A DNA stretch of 64,000 nt from CAVQEG01 sp963711465. GTDB taxonomy: Bacteria; Bacteroidota; Ignavibacteria; OLB7. Position numbers and translations under genes: made by a program. The notes beneath the pieces are model-generated. The model did not search any database and was not told the origin of the DNA. It saw only the letters and a program-made list of their open reading frames with translations. Shown in pieces: positions 1-8,720 of this stretch. Location of the stretch: contig CAVQEG010000001.1 of assembly GCA_963711465.1 (NCBI GenBank), forward strand, positions 1,240,001 through 1,304,000, in the 5' to 3' direction. Position 1 is the first letter of the stretch. Each line of letters begins with the position of its first letter.

Positions 1-340
1 CGGCTTCATCGGATTGAAACGCGACGAGCGCACGCTGGAGCCACGGGAATACTATCGCAACGTGGCCGCGCCGGACGGTGCCTGGCTGTACCTGCTCGAC
101 CCGATGCTGGCCACCGGCGGGAGCATCGTGGCGGCAATTCGCGCCGCGGAACAACTGCCGATCGCGCGCTGCACGGTGGTGTCGATCGTGGCGGCACCGG
201 AGGGTATCGCCGCAGTTCGCAGGGCCGCTGGGGCCGAGGTCGACGTGTACGTCGCGGCGCTCGACGAGCGACTCGACGCGCATGGTTACATCGTTCCGGG
301 GCTCGGGGATGCGGGCGATCGTCTCTGCGACACCTGTTGA
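1..340 (+). CDS. upp: Uracil phosphoribosyltransferase, C-terminal part (5' truncated by window edge)
   Basis: The reading frame is already open at base 2, so the start lies outside the window. About 112 C-terminal residues are visible. They contain the type I phosphoribosyltransferase PRPP-binding loop DPMLATGGS and the family ending GYIVPGLGDAGDRLCDT, both characteristic of UPRTase. The enzyme makes UMP from uracil and PRPP in cytosolic pyrimidine salvage. The upstream residues GFIGLKRDE and LEPREYY also match the family. It ends about 140 bases before the mreB start; no link in function is evident. Confidence 0.93.
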   Translation, partial: GFIGLKRDERTLEPREYYRNVAAPDGAWLYLLDPMLATGGSIVAAIRAAEQLPIARCTVVSIVAAPEGIAAVRRAAGAEVDVYVAALDERLDAHGYIVPGLGDAGDRLCDTC

Positions 341-480
341 ATCGCGCGCACGGACAATTGCGTGCGGAAGCTTGTACAGGGTGCGCCATTTGGTGATATT
401 TGCTGCACTCCAGAAGGCGATTCCGCTCCGCGAATCGCTCTTTTCATTTCTGCATCCACACTAACTGCCTGTCTACCCTC

Positions 481-1500
481 GTGCTCGGTCTTCTCTCGAA
501 CGACATCGCCATCGATCTCGGTACCGCCAACACGCTAATCTGGATGAAGGGCAAGGGCATCGTTCTCGACGAGCCCTCGATCGTTGCATTCGACCGTACG
601 ACCAAGAAAATCGTGGCGATCGGACGCGAGGCGCAGGCGATGATCGGCAAGACGCATCGGGACATCAAGACGATCCGTCCACTGAAGGACGGCGTGATCG
701 CCGACTTCGAGATCGCCGAAGGAATGCTGCGTGCGTTCATCCGCAAGATCTCGCCCAGCTGGCAGCCCTCACGACGGATCGTCGTCTGCGTTCCCTCCGG
801 CATTACCGAAGTCGAAAAGCGCGCCGTGCGGGACTCCGCCGAGCACGCCGGCGCCAAGGAGGTACACCTGATCGCCGAGCCGATGGCTGCCGCGATCGGC
901 ATCGGACTCGATGTCGAGGCGCCGGTCGGCAACATGATCATCGACATCGGAGGCGGCACCACCGAGATTGCCGTGATCGCCTTGAGCGGCATCGTCAACG
1001 ACGAGTCCATCCGTATCGCCGGCGACGAGATGACCAACGCGATCACCCAGTTCTTCAAGAAGAAGCACAACATTCTCATCGGCGAGCGCACGGCCGAGGC
1101 GATCAAACACGAGGCCGGGACGGCCATGCCGCTGGAGGACGAGATCCAGATCGAGGTGCGCGGTCGCGACCTCGTCGCCGGTGTGCCGCGGATGACCACC
1201 GTCACCAGTGAGGAACTTCGCTCGGCGCTCAGCGAACCGATCATGGCCATCGTCGATGCGGTGAAGCTGTCGCTGGAGCGTACTCCCCCTGAGCTCTCGG
1301 CCGATATCCTCGACCGCGGTATCATGCTCACCGGTGGCGGCGCGCTGCTGCGTGGACTGGACGAACGCCTGCGTCGCGAAACCTCCCTGCCCGTCTTCGT
1401 CGCCGAGGAACCGCTCACGGCCGTGGTTCGCGGTACCGGCAAGGTGCTGGAGAACCTCAATCGCTACTCCCAGGTGCTCATCAAGAGCAAGCGGTACTGA
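481..1500 (+). CDS. mreB: Rod shape-determining protein MreB
   Basis: Bacterial actin homologue that polymerises under the inner membrane and directs lateral cell-wall synthesis. The phosphate-1 motif DLGTANT lies within the first 20 residues, and the phosphate-2 motif IDIGGGTTEIA and the adenosine motif LTGGGALLRGL are clear. I choose the GTG at 481, which gives 339 residues beginning MLGLLSNDIAIDLG, the usual MreB length. The open frame extends upstream to 400, but those residues look non-coding. No Shine-Dalgarno is visible, as often in Bacteroidota. It is first of an mreBCD run, so the cell is probably rod-shaped. Confidence 0.96.
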   Translation: MLGLLSNDIAIDLGTANTLIWMKGKGIVLDEPSIVAFDRTTKKIVAIGREAQAMIGKTHRDIKTIRPLKDGVIADFEIAEGMLRAFIRKISPSWQPSRRIVVCVPSGITEVEKRAVRDSAEHAGAKEVHLIAEPMAAAIGIGLDVEAPVGNMIIDIGGGTTEIAVIALSGIVNDESIRIAGDEMTNAITQFFKKKHNILIGERTAEAIKHEAGTAMPLEDEIQIEVRGRDLVAGVPRMTTVTSEELRSALSEPIMAIVDAVKLSLERTPPELSADILDRGIMLTGGGALLRGLDERLRRETSLPVFVAEEPLTAVVRGTGKVLENLNRYSQVLIKSKRY

Positions 1501-1544
1501 GGTGTCCGACGACGCCCATTCACACGTTTCGTTAGGTAGGGTCC

Positions 1545-2399
1545 ATGCAGCGCCTGGCCGAGATTCTGTTTCAATACAAGGAATACGCGACCGCATTCGC
1601 CCTGATCATCGTCTCGCTGGTCCTGATCTCCCACAGCAGCTCCGAACAGCTCCGCTCCTTCCGTACGATCTCCGTCGGGATGATCGCCTCGGTGCAGTCC
1701 GCCTTCAGCTGGATTCCCAATCCGTACGCGCTCAAGAGTGAGAATACCGTCCTGCGCCGGCTCGACAAGGACTACGCGCTGGAACTGATGCAGCTTCGCA
1801 AGGACGCCGCCCGAGGTGAACACTACCGCGAAATGCTCGGCTTCAAACGGGTCTCCCCCATGAAGCTGCTCCCGGCCGAAGTGCTGATGAAGACCACCAT
1901 TCAGCTGCGCAACTATGCGACGCTCAACGTCGGATCCGGTGATGGTGTCGCCGTCGGTATGCCGGTGATGACCGAGCGTGGTCTGGTCGGTCGCGTGATC
2001 GGCACCAGCGAGAACTACTCGGTCGTCCAGCTGCTGATCAATCGCGATATGCGCGTGGCCGCCCGCACGCTCCGCGAGCGGATCGACGGCCTGGTCACCT
2101 TCGACGGACGAGCCGACCTGCTGATGAAAAACGTCGCCTCTGTCGAGCCCGTCAAGCTCGGCGATACCGTCACTACCTCCAGCTACTCCCCCTTCTTCCC
2201 CGCCGGAATTCCCATCGGTACCGTTGGTGAAATCCAGGAGGAGGACGGCTCGCTCTTCTACCGCATCAAGATCAATCCCGCCGTCAACTTCGCCACGCTC
2301 GAAGAGGCGTTCGTCGTTCTGCATTCGCCCGATGAGGAGCGTATCGAACTCGAGCGCAGCGTGATCGAACCGCGTGAGGCGCGAGGTGGCGAGGAATGA
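1545..2399 (+). CDS. mreC: Rod shape-determining protein MreC
   Basis: 284 residues. There is a single N-terminal membrane segment at about residues 14-30 and then a helical coiled region. The periplasmic beta domain follows, with the family pattern LNVGSGDGVAVGMPV and, further on, GLVGRVIG. MreC links MreB filaments to the periplasmic elongation machinery. It starts 44 bases after mreB and overlaps mreD by four bases (ATGA), which fits translational coupling. The acidic C-terminal tail (EERIELERSVIEPREARG) is short. Confidence 0.93.
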   Translation: MQRLAEILFQYKEYATAFALIIVSLVLISHSSSEQLRSFRTISVGMIASVQSAFSWIPNPYALKSENTVLRRLDKDYALELMQLRKDAARGEHYREMLGFKRVSPMKLLPAEVLMKTTIQLRNYATLNVGSGDGVAVGMPVMTERGLVGRVIGTSENYSVVQLLINRDMRVAARTLRERIDGLVTFDGRADLLMKNVASVEPVKLGDTVTTSSYSPFFPAGIPIGTVGEIQEEDGSLFYRIKINPAVNFATLEEAFVVLHSPDEERIELERSVIEPREARGGEE

Positions 2400-2890
2400 T
2401 CGCGCCGCTGAGTCTCGTCTACTACGCCGCTGCAGCCCTCATCCTGACACTGGTGCAGCTGAACCTCGGCTACATCGCCGTCGAGAGCGTCACGCCCGAC
2501 CTCCTGGTGATTCTCACCGTCTTCATCGCCCTCCGTGAAGGCCAGTTCACCGGCCTGATCGCCGGCTTCCTCGTCGGACTGCTCTTCGACATCATCTCCA
2601 GCGGTATCACCGGCACAAACGCGCTGTCGAAAATGATGGCGGGATTCGTGGCCGGGTTCTTCTACGACGAGAATCTCGACCTCGCCGAAGCCGTCGGCAC
2701 CGTCCGGTTCCTCGGAATTGTCGCCCTGGCGACGTTCGTGCACAACCTGATCTTCTACTTCTTCTACGTCCGCGACACGTCGTTGAGCTTCGTCCGATTT
2801 TTCCTCGAAAGCGGTATCGCCTCGACGCTCTACACGACCGTCATCGCCGTCGTCGTCATGCTCGCCACCGCGCGAAAGAAGGCCTGGTAG
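2396..2890 (+). CDS. mreD: Rod shape-determining protein MreD
   Basis: 164 residues, nearly all hydrophobic, with about five predicted membrane helices. The family signature is the stretch from TPDLLVILTVFIALREG through GFLVGLLFDI, where MreD proteins carry conserved Pro, Asp and Gly residues. It is an integral membrane partner of MreC in the elongasome. It overlaps mreC by four bases. The usual next genes (mrdA for PBP2, rodA) do not follow; a small lipoprotein gene does. Confidence 0.9.
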   Translation: MIAPLSLVYYAAAALILTLVQLNLGYIAVESVTPDLLVILTVFIALREGQFTGLIAGFLVGLLFDIISSGITGTNALSKMMAGFVAGFFYDENLDLAEAVGTVRFLGIVALATFVHNLIFYFFYVRDTSLSFVRFFLESGIASTLYTTVIAVVVMLATARKKAW

Positions 2891-2893
2891 TCC

Positions 2894-2901
2894 TATATTT
2901 C
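2894..2901 (+). promoter_or_regulatory. Possible Bacteroidota-type -7 box before the lipoprotein gene
   Basis: The sequence TATATTTC lies about 70 bases before the start of the small lipoprotein gene and differs by one base from the TAnnTTTG element. No matching -33 TTG was found at a good distance. It is a weak call resting on one short box. Confidence 0.25.
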
Positions 2902-2969
2902 TCACCTCAGTCGACTACTCCCACGCTCCCCCCGCCCCGCGCAGATTCGTCCATCTCCGGAGGTCCATC

Positions 2970-3419
2970 ATGCACCGCAGAATTCCATTCCTCATTACGC
3001 TGCTCACCGTCGTCCTCCTGGTCGTCTCGGCCGGCTGTTCGTCGACGCTCACCTCCGATGAACAGGCCTACCTCGACCGCGCAATGGAACACCCGACGAT
3101 CTTCACCATGCTCAAAACCGATCGATTCACCGCGTGGAAACGCGCCGCTGCATGGATCAATACCTATTCGGTCGAACCGCTCGATGAAGTGAAGGACGAC
3201 GTGCTACGCACCAAGCCGGCCGGCTCCGGCACCGACTTCGAAACCAGCTACGGCTACGAGGTGACGCGAAAGCCCGTCGGCGACGATCGTATCGAAGTGG
3301 CGGTCTCCTGTTCGGTGAGCAACATGTTCTACGGTGAGCAGGCCAAGACCAATGCACACCTGCTCGCCTACTACATCGGTACCGGCGATCTCCCGTCACC
3401 CAATGTGGTGAACCGGTGA
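2970..3419 (+). CDS. Small predicted lipoprotein, function unknown
   Basis: 149 residues. The first 24 form a lipoprotein signal (basic MHRR, a hydrophobic core, then lipobox VSAGC with acylated Cys at about residue 23), so the product should be envelope-anchored. The rest is a mixed alpha/beta region with FETSYGYEVTRKP and IEVAVSCSVSNMFY, consistent with a small globular domain. I recognise no family. A strong GGAGG lies just upstream of the ATG and supports this start. A perfect hairpin plus T-tract follows at 3524-3560, so it is probably a monocistron or the end of the mre transcript. Confidence 0.75.
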   Translation: MHRRIPFLITLLTVVLLVVSAGCSSTLTSDEQAYLDRAMEHPTIFTMLKTDRFTAWKRAAAWINTYSVEPLDEVKDDVLRTKPAGSGTDFETSYGYEVTRKPVGDDRIEVAVSCSVSNMFYGEQAKTNAHLLAYYIGTGDLPSPNVVNR

Positions 3420-3523
3420 TGAGCCGCATTGCTCCATGCGCACCGCGTGCGTAGATTGTGAACGCGGAATGTCTGCGTAATCAACGCTAGTGTGTGTGGC
3501 TAGTGCGGCATTCCGCAAATACG

Positions 3524-3560
3524 AACGGGCGCCATTTCGGGTTGGCGCCCGTTTTCTTTT
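3524..3560 (+). terminator. Rho-independent terminator after the lipoprotein gene
   Basis: A perfect 11-bp stem (AACGGGCGCCA with TGGCGCCCGTT) closes an 8-base loop and is followed by TTCTTTT. It lies between convergent genes (lipoprotein on +, FmdB-like on -), so it may also help to stop the opposite transcript. Confidence 0.85.
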
Positions 3561-3584
3561 TCCCCCGCGCGCACCCGCCGCCGA

Positions 3585-3974
3585 TTACGATCCGCTCGAC
3601 GCGCTGCTCGCTGCGTCGCTCGAGGATGACGATCCTCCCTTGTCAGCCGAACCGCCCGACGACGATCCGCTCGAGTCGGACGATCCGCCTGAGTCCGATG
3701 AGCCACCCGAATCCGGTGAACCGGACGAACTACCGGAACCGGAGGAACCGCCGCTGCCGGATCTGCCGTAGTCGGTCAGGTAGAATCCCTTTCCCTTGAA
3801 CAGGAGTCCGCCGCCGCCGCTGATGAGGCGCACCACCTCGCCCGTACCCTTCTTCGCGGGATCGTCCTGGATGCACTCCTCGACCGGACAGTGAGTCAAC
3901 GGGTCGGAAGTGATCGACTGGAAGAATTCGAAGCGATGACCGCACGTCTTGCACCGATAATCGTAGGTAGGCAT
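3585..3974 (-). CDS. FmdB-family zinc-ribbon protein with Ser/Gly-rich acidic tail
   Basis: 129 residues from the start MPTYDYRCKTCGHRFE, the canonical FmdB-type zinc-ribbon opening. Cys pairs (CKTC, then HCPVEEC) should bind zinc. FmdB-like proteins are small regulators of poorly known function. From about residue 75 the chain becomes repeats of Gly/Ser, then Ser/Asp/Gly (GSGGSSGSGSSSGSPDSGG and similar), probably disordered. The family usually has a shorter tail. The longer upstream start at 4016 would add 14 residues without family match. It lies just downstream of the BamA-like gene on the same strand. Confidence 0.85.
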   Translation of the reverse strand: MPTYDYRCKTCGHRFEFFQSITSDPLTHCPVEECIQDDPAKKGTGEVVRLISGGGGLLFKGKGFYLTDYGRSGSGGSSGSGSSSGSPDSGGSSDSGGSSDSSGSSSGGSADKGGSSSSSDAASSASSGS

Positions 3975-4016
3975 CGTCTGGTGAACCGCCGATAGTAATG
4001 TGGAATCGATTCGCAC

Positions 4017-6494
4017 TCAGAATGCGTATCCGAGACTGAGCTGGAATGTGAGGTTGGAGAATTGGAACTGGTGCTGCCACAGCAGCCGCTCGCCGGCGTC
4101 GTAATTGATCGGGTCATAGATCGGAAGTCCGAATCCGGCCCAGATCGGCCCGATCGGAAGCGAATATCCGATTCCCGCGCCGATCGACACGGCGATGTTC
4201 TGACCAATGAATTTCAGGTCGGTGAGCTCGTCGACGTTTCTGGCGAACGCATTTCCGGCGTCGAGGAACACCATTGTGACGATGTTCGACGACACGGTCG
4301 CCATCGGGTCGTTCGCCTGGGGAACACCGAAGGGATGGACGCGATATTCGGCGCTCAATTCGAGCACCCCGAGTCCTCCCAGCAGCGTCCGGCTCTCCCG
4401 GAGGATATCGCGGAAGACCTGTGAATTGACGCCCTCGAGCGACTGCTCGGTCCGTGTGGCGAGCATTTCACGAGGGCCCCAGCCACGGATCGAATTCGCA
4501 CCGCCTGCCCAGAACAGCGACGGCAGCGGCACGAGTGAAACGCCGCCGAAGAGCCTGGGATCGATCGCACCGATATGCGCGCGCGTGGCAAGGACACCGG
4601 TGGCAAAGGGGAAATACCATCGGCCGTCGATGTCGGCCTTGGCATAGAGTCCGTTGGCCAGCCCCACCATTCCGAATTCGACCAGCGATTTGACGAAGTA
4701 CCCGTTGGTCGGCTCAAAGATGTTGTCGCGATGGTCACCGGTGAATTCGGCGCCGAGCTGCACGGTCAGATTGAGCGAGGAATACGCATCGGCCGCGGGC
4801 TGATCGTCGAGCGAATCGACGAGCGCCCTGGAGTCACCCTGCAGCACCTGATTGCGATAGATATCGCGCGCCAGCAGCACGACGACCTGGTCGATCAGTG
4901 AGGTCGAATCCGTCTGAGTGTCGAGCAGCCCTTCGGCCTGGGCCGTGGCGACACGACGCTCGGCAAGCCCGTGCAGGTATGAGGCGATGTTGATGTACTG
5001 CAGCCACTGCCCCGTGACGTGTCCGGTGATTCCATTGACGAACGTATACGACGGAAGACGCGGAATCACCTCGGTCTGCAGCTGGTACCGTTCGGAGCGG
5101 AAAATGCGCTCCGGCAGGACGATCGTCGTGTCCCCGTTGTCGGTCGGCTCGAGGTACGTCGCGCTTTCCAGCCGGTTCTCCACTGCAAAGTCGACCGAAC
5201 TGCTGAAACGGAAACTGAGGAACGGGAACAGGAGATCGGGGATGTAATACGAGGCGCTGACACCGTACTGATTGTCGCCGACGAACTGCGACAGCCGCCC
5301 CAGGTAGCGTCCCTGAGCGGAGAAGCGACCGCCTTCACAGAACGGATCGAGCAGCCCGAAATCGACGTTGCTGCCGGCGAACCAGCGGTACTGGTTGACA
5401 CGTCGTTCGACGCTGAACTGCGGCGTGGCCTGGAGATTCAACCGCTGTCGGTAGCGCACGTGCACCTGCATCCCGAGGGTATCGCCATGCGTCAGCGCGG
5501 CCGATGAGTCAATTCGGGCAAGCTCGAAGAGACCGAGGGTGTTGTAGAGGTTGCCCACAGACTGTTCGACCTTCTGCTGCGAGTACCACGCACCCTTCTC
5601 GTAGACGATCTGATTGGAAATCTCATCGCTGCCGAGACACATGTCGACGCTGGGATCATCGAGGTAGCGTGTCTGGCCGAAGCGGTATCGCATTCCGGGC
5701 ACGAGCGTCACCAGCACGCTGTCATGCGGACGGTCGGGTCGCGTTGTGTCGTCCATCAGCACGACGACGTCACCACGGCGGGCGAAGGCGTATCCGTTGT
5801 TGCGCAGCAGGCCGACCGACTGAGCGATCTCCTTATCGAGATCGGCGGCGGAATAATCCGAATTGCGCGACACGATCTTGGCCTTGCGGACCTGTGCCTG
5901 CAGTTGCTCGGGAATCGTATCGATGCCGATGTAGTTGATTCCGGAGAGGGTGTATCGAGGGCCCTCATCGATGGTGTAGCGAACGATGGCGGAATTACGA
6001 ACGGTATCGACGCGCGCCTGGAAGGCCACGGTTGCCTCATGAAAGCCGAATCGATTGTAGAGCGCCTTGATCGTGGCGGTATCGGCCGCAGCGGAGGTGA
6101 GGTTGAGGTATCGGACGTTTCCGGTGAGACTGTCGACGACGGAACTGAGCCGGTTGTGAATCACCGGGCGCACCGAATCACTGACGATCGCTGCAATCGA
6201 CTCCAGGGGTGCGGTGAACGGGGTGCTGGTGAAGACGGCGAAGAAGCGACCGGCGAAGGACTGGCCGGTCGACTGCGTGACGATGTTGGCCTTGATGAGG
6301 TTGGTCGACAGCGCGCTGTTGCCTTCGAACTCGACGCCGACGAGGATTGGACGCACCGACTGGCGGTCGCGCTGCTGAAAGTGGTGGACGCCGGTCACCT
6401 GGGCACGGGCGCCGCAACAGGCGGCGCACACCAGTACCGCGATGACCGCGAGAGCACGCGCCGGCTGGCGAAGCGGTACGACGGCGATTCGCAT
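4017..6494 (-). CDS. BamA/TamA-family outer-membrane protein (POTRA repeats plus D15 barrel)
   Basis: 825 residues. A signal peptide (about residues 1-31, ending CCGARAQ) is followed by POTRA-like modules; one starts near ILVGVEFEGNSALSTNLIK and another near YTLSGINYIGIDTIPEQLQ. The C-terminal half is a D15 surface-antigen barrel with the lid-loop motif SIRGWGPREM and an aromatic C-terminus (SLGYAF) typical of outer-membrane barrels. It should insert or translocate outer-membrane proteins. Fewer POTRA units than the usual five of BamA make a TamA-like or lineage-specific paralogue possible. The stop lies 42 bases upstream of the FmdB-like gene. Confidence 0.85.
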   Translation of the reverse strand: MRIAVVPLRQPARALAVIAVLVCAACCGARAQVTGVHHFQQRDRQSVRPILVGVEFEGNSALSTNLIKANIVTQSTGQSFAGRFFAVFTSTPFTAPLESIAAIVSDSVRPVIHNRLSSVVDSLTGNVRYLNLTSAAADTATIKALYNRFGFHEATVAFQARVDTVRNSAIVRYTIDEGPRYTLSGINYIGIDTIPEQLQAQVRKAKIVSRNSDYSAADLDKEIAQSVGLLRNNGYAFARRGDVVVLMDDTTRPDRPHDSVLVTLVPGMRYRFGQTRYLDDPSVDMCLGSDEISNQIVYEKGAWYSQQKVEQSVGNLYNTLGLFELARIDSSAALTHGDTLGMQVHVRYRQRLNLQATPQFSVERRVNQYRWFAGSNVDFGLLDPFCEGGRFSAQGRYLGRLSQFVGDNQYGVSASYYIPDLLFPFLSFRFSSSVDFAVENRLESATYLEPTDNGDTTIVLPERIFRSERYQLQTEVIPRLPSYTFVNGITGHVTGQWLQYINIASYLHGLAERRVATAQAEGLLDTQTDSTSLIDQVVVLLARDIYRNQVLQGDSRALVDSLDDQPAADAYSSLNLTVQLGAEFTGDHRDNIFEPTNGYFVKSLVEFGMVGLANGLYAKADIDGRWYFPFATGVLATRAHIGAIDPRLFGGVSLVPLPSLFWAGGANSIRGWGPREMLATRTEQSLEGVNSQVFRDILRESRTLLGGLGVLELSAEYRVHPFGVPQANDPMATVSSNIVTMVFLDAGNAFARNVDELTDLKFIGQNIAVSIGAGIGYSLPIGPIWAGFGLPIYDPINYDAGERLLWQHQFQFSNLTFQLSLGYAF

Positions 6495-6522
6495 CGTCGG
6501 TTTGTCGGTTGCGTTCCAATGA

Positions 6523-6560
6523 AACGGGGAAGCGCGCCGTCGACCGGCGGCTTCCCCGTT
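6523..6560 (-). terminator. Hairpin terminator between DUF2795 and the BamA-like gene
   Basis: The arms AACGGGGAAGC and GCTTCCCCGTT pair around a GC-rich centre that can extend the stem. On the minus strand the hairpin is followed by TTCATT. It sits 54 bases past the DUF2795 stop and about 30 bases before the BamA-like start, so it should separate the two transcripts. Confidence 0.6.
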
Positions 6561-6613
6561 CGGATTTCCAGGGTATGGTTCGACGGCGGACCCAACGGCG
6601 CCGGAGCACCGGT

Positions 6614-6841
6614 TCAGTAATCCTCGGATTCTTCGTCGAAGAACAGATCGTGGTTCGCCGCTTCGGGCCAGAGGTCTTCGATGCTCTCGTAGACTTCGCC
6701 CTCATCGTCGTTGAGTTCCTGGATGTTCTCGATCACCTGCATCGGGGCACCGGTGCGGTTCGCGAAATCGAGGAGCTCCTCCTTGGTCGCCGGCCACGGC
6801 GCCTCTTCCAGATACGATGCGAGTTCAGGTGTCCACAGCAT
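6614..6841 (-). CDS. DUF2795 domain protein
   Basis: 75 residues, acidic. The core (ELASYLEEAPWPATKEELLDFA, then GAPMQVIENIQEL) matches the DUF2795 pattern, in which a helix-turn region with PATKEEL-like sequence recurs. The function of this family is not established. The C-terminus is strongly acidic (ANHDLFFDEESEDY). An AGGAGG ribosome site stands upstream of the ATG. A 400-base gene-free stretch lies upstream, so it is probably a single-gene transcript. Confidence 0.8.
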   Translation of the reverse strand: MLWTPELASYLEEAPWPATKEELLDFANRTGAPMQVIENIQELNDDEGEVYESIEDLWPEAANHDLFFDEESEDY

Positions 6842-7240
6842 GGGAGCGGTCCTCCTGCATTTGTCTATGTGCGGTTGATAGTTTCAACGTTGATCCGACC
6901 CACAGACGGTCCCGCCGTTACGGTGCCCTCGCGGCATTGCAGTTCGACGCAAGCGGGCTCGCGCTGCGTTGGCGTCCGGACAATTATCAGGCCGGTTGCC
7001 TGCCGTCATGCAGGTCGAAATCGGGACCGGGTGGATGGACAGGGTGCCGAATTTTCGGCTCGGATCTCTGTTCGACGCGCGAAGATAGACGTATTTCACA
7101 CATACGCAAGCCGAACGTGTTGCAATCACGGCCAGCGGGTATGCCCTATTGTACCCTGTTCGGTGAACGCCGAAAAAACCGTTCCGTCACGCGTGAATTC
7201 GCCGCCCGCGCACAGGAATTTCCGCGATTGACAGAGTATG
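6842..7240. other. Gene-free stretch upstream of DUF2795
   Basis: About 400 bases with no convincing reading frame on either strand. It holds the ribosome site of the DUF2795 gene next to 6842 and presumably that gene's promoter. The opposite end abuts the 3' end of the threonine dehydrogenase gene. I see no clear -7 box, tRNA or strong hairpin. Confidence 0.5.
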
Positions 7241-8266
7241 TCAGGTTGTAGCGTAGCGGCGTGCAATCGTGGGAATCAGATACTCCTGGAACGTCCGCCG
7301 CATGTCGTAGGCCGGCTCCCACCCCCAGTCGGCGCGCGCCCTGGCGTCGTCGACGTCTTCCGGCCACGAGTCGAGAATCCCCTGCCGCTTGTCATCCACC
7401 TCGTAGCCCAGCTGAGCGCCGGGAAACGCGTCGAGCGTCATCCGTCGGATTTCGCCGGCAGACGGCGCGAACGCCCCGACGTTGTACACCGTGCTCGACA
7501 GCGATTCGTACGGCGCATTGAACAGGCCAAGCAGCCCGTCGATCGCATCGGGCATCGCCATGAACGGAATTCGCGTGTCCTCGCGCGCGAAACAGTCGTA
7601 GGGCTCTGCCTTCGCCGCGGCGTGAATCATCTCCGAGGCGTAGTCGCTCGTTCCGCCCGACGGCAGTGTCACCGCGCTGATGAGCCCCGGAAACCGCAAC
7701 GCGCGGAAGTCGACGTGGTATTGATCGCGATCGGCCGCCAGCTGCCGATAGTGATGCGTGTAGTACCGCCCGGTGTGCTCGCTCGAGAGCTTGTTGATCC
7801 CGTACATCGTCGTCGGCATCAGGTATTCCCGCTCACTCACCGCTCCGGCTGCCCGCTTCGTCTGCAGATCGCCCATTCCGTACACCGCGATCGAACTCGG
7901 GAAGATGAACTTCACGTTCGCACCGGCATTGCGCGCCTCTCCGACGGCGAACTTCAGCAGGTTCAGTGTCCCCTGCACGTTGATTTCGTGCGCGGTCTCC
8001 GGCGTGAATTCACCGCGCGTGGAGAGCATCGCCGCCAGATGGAATATCCCCGCGATCTCGTACTGCGACGCCAGACGCTGCAGCAATCCCGTGTCGAGTA
8101 TGTTGCCGACAACGACATCGGCGCACCGCTCTGCCAGCTCCGGCTCCAGCGGACGAAGGTCGAGCGCGACGATGCTGTACTCACCGTCGTCGGACAACCG
8201 CGTGATGAGCCCGTGGCCGATCTCGCCACCCGCTCCGGAGATGAGGATCACTGGTTTGCGAATCAT
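7241..8266 (-). CDS. L-threonine 3-dehydrogenase, SDR (GalE-like) type
   Basis: 341 residues. The Rossmann NAD motif is ISGAGGEIG, and the SDR catalytic Ser and Tyr-Lys lie in FIFPSSIAVYG and TMYGINK. The segment TVYNVGAFAPSAGEI and the C-terminal ILDSWPEDVDDARARADWGW are typical of the extended-SDR threonine dehydrogenases found in Bacteroidota. Expected reaction: NAD-dependent oxidation of threonine to 2-amino-3-ketobutyrate. I use the ATG at 8266, which puts the nucleotide motif near the N-terminus; an in-frame ATG at 8308 adds 14 residues. The acylphosphatase gene lies just upstream on the same strand. Confidence 0.85.
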   Translation of the reverse strand: MIRKPVILISGAGGEIGHGLITRLSDDGEYSIVALDLRPLEPELAERCADVVVGNILDTGLLQRLASQYEIAGIFHLAAMLSTRGEFTPETAHEINVQGTLNLLKFAVGEARNAGANVKFIFPSSIAVYGMGDLQTKRAAGAVSEREYLMPTTMYGINKLSSEHTGRYYTHHYRQLAADRDQYHVDFRALRFPGLISAVTLPSGGTSDYASEMIHAAAKAEPYDCFAREDTRIPFMAMPDAIDGLLGLFNAPYESLSSTVYNVGAFAPSAGEIRRMTLDAFPGAQLGYEVDDKRQGILDSWPEDVDDARARADWGWEPAYDMRRTFQEYLIPTIARRYATT

Positions 8267-8352
8267 CGAAGTGTTCCCGTAGAGTTCGGTATTCGTTGGA
8301 ATGGTCACCGCCCGCGATGCAGCGCGTGCGACACCGGCGGAGTCATTGCCGC

Positions 8353-8622
8353 CTATCGACGGACGACGAACCCGGCATGGTGCTCGTCATCGACCGCGCG
8401 TGCATCGACGCGCTGCACGCGCGCGCCGGCGGGACCGATTTCGATCTGTTCGCGAAACGAACGGATGTTCTGTTCGTCGCCGGTGGCGAGAATTTCCACA
8501 GCGCCGTCGTCGGTGTTGCGCACCCATCCGCCGATGTCGAACGACTCGGCCAGACGGGTGGTGAAGTATCGAAAGCCGACACCCTGCACCCGACCCTCGA
8601 TTCTGAAACGGTAGGCAGACAT
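8353..8622 (-). CDS. acyP: Acylphosphatase
   Basis: 89 residues, the usual length. The phosphate-binding loop GRVQGVGFRYF carries the catalytic Arg, and the catalytic Asn lies in GGWVRNTDDGAVEI. It hydrolyses acyl phosphates in the cytosol. The start MSAYRFRIEG is the normal family start; the frame stays open upstream to 8919 but that part is the shadow of the neighbouring gene. It is 98 bases downstream of the EEP-barrel gene and probably shares a transcript with the threonine dehydrogenase. Confidence 0.92.
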   Translation of the reverse strand: MSAYRFRIEGRVQGVGFRYFTTRLAESFDIGGWVRNTDDGAVEILATGDEQNIRSFREQIEIGPAGARVQRVDARAVDDEHHAGFVVRR

Positions 8623-8720
8623 GAGATCGGCAAATATCTGCAGTGCGGCCGTGTGGTCAAACGCACACTCCGTAACCGTCGGTGAATCGTTCTGCGAACG
8701 CCGGTCGTGGCCCCTGCCCC

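Noticed and set aside
7238..8614. Plus-strand 458-residue frame opposite the threonine dehydrogenase
   Set aside because: Arg/His/Val-rich shadow of a well-supported minus-strand gene.
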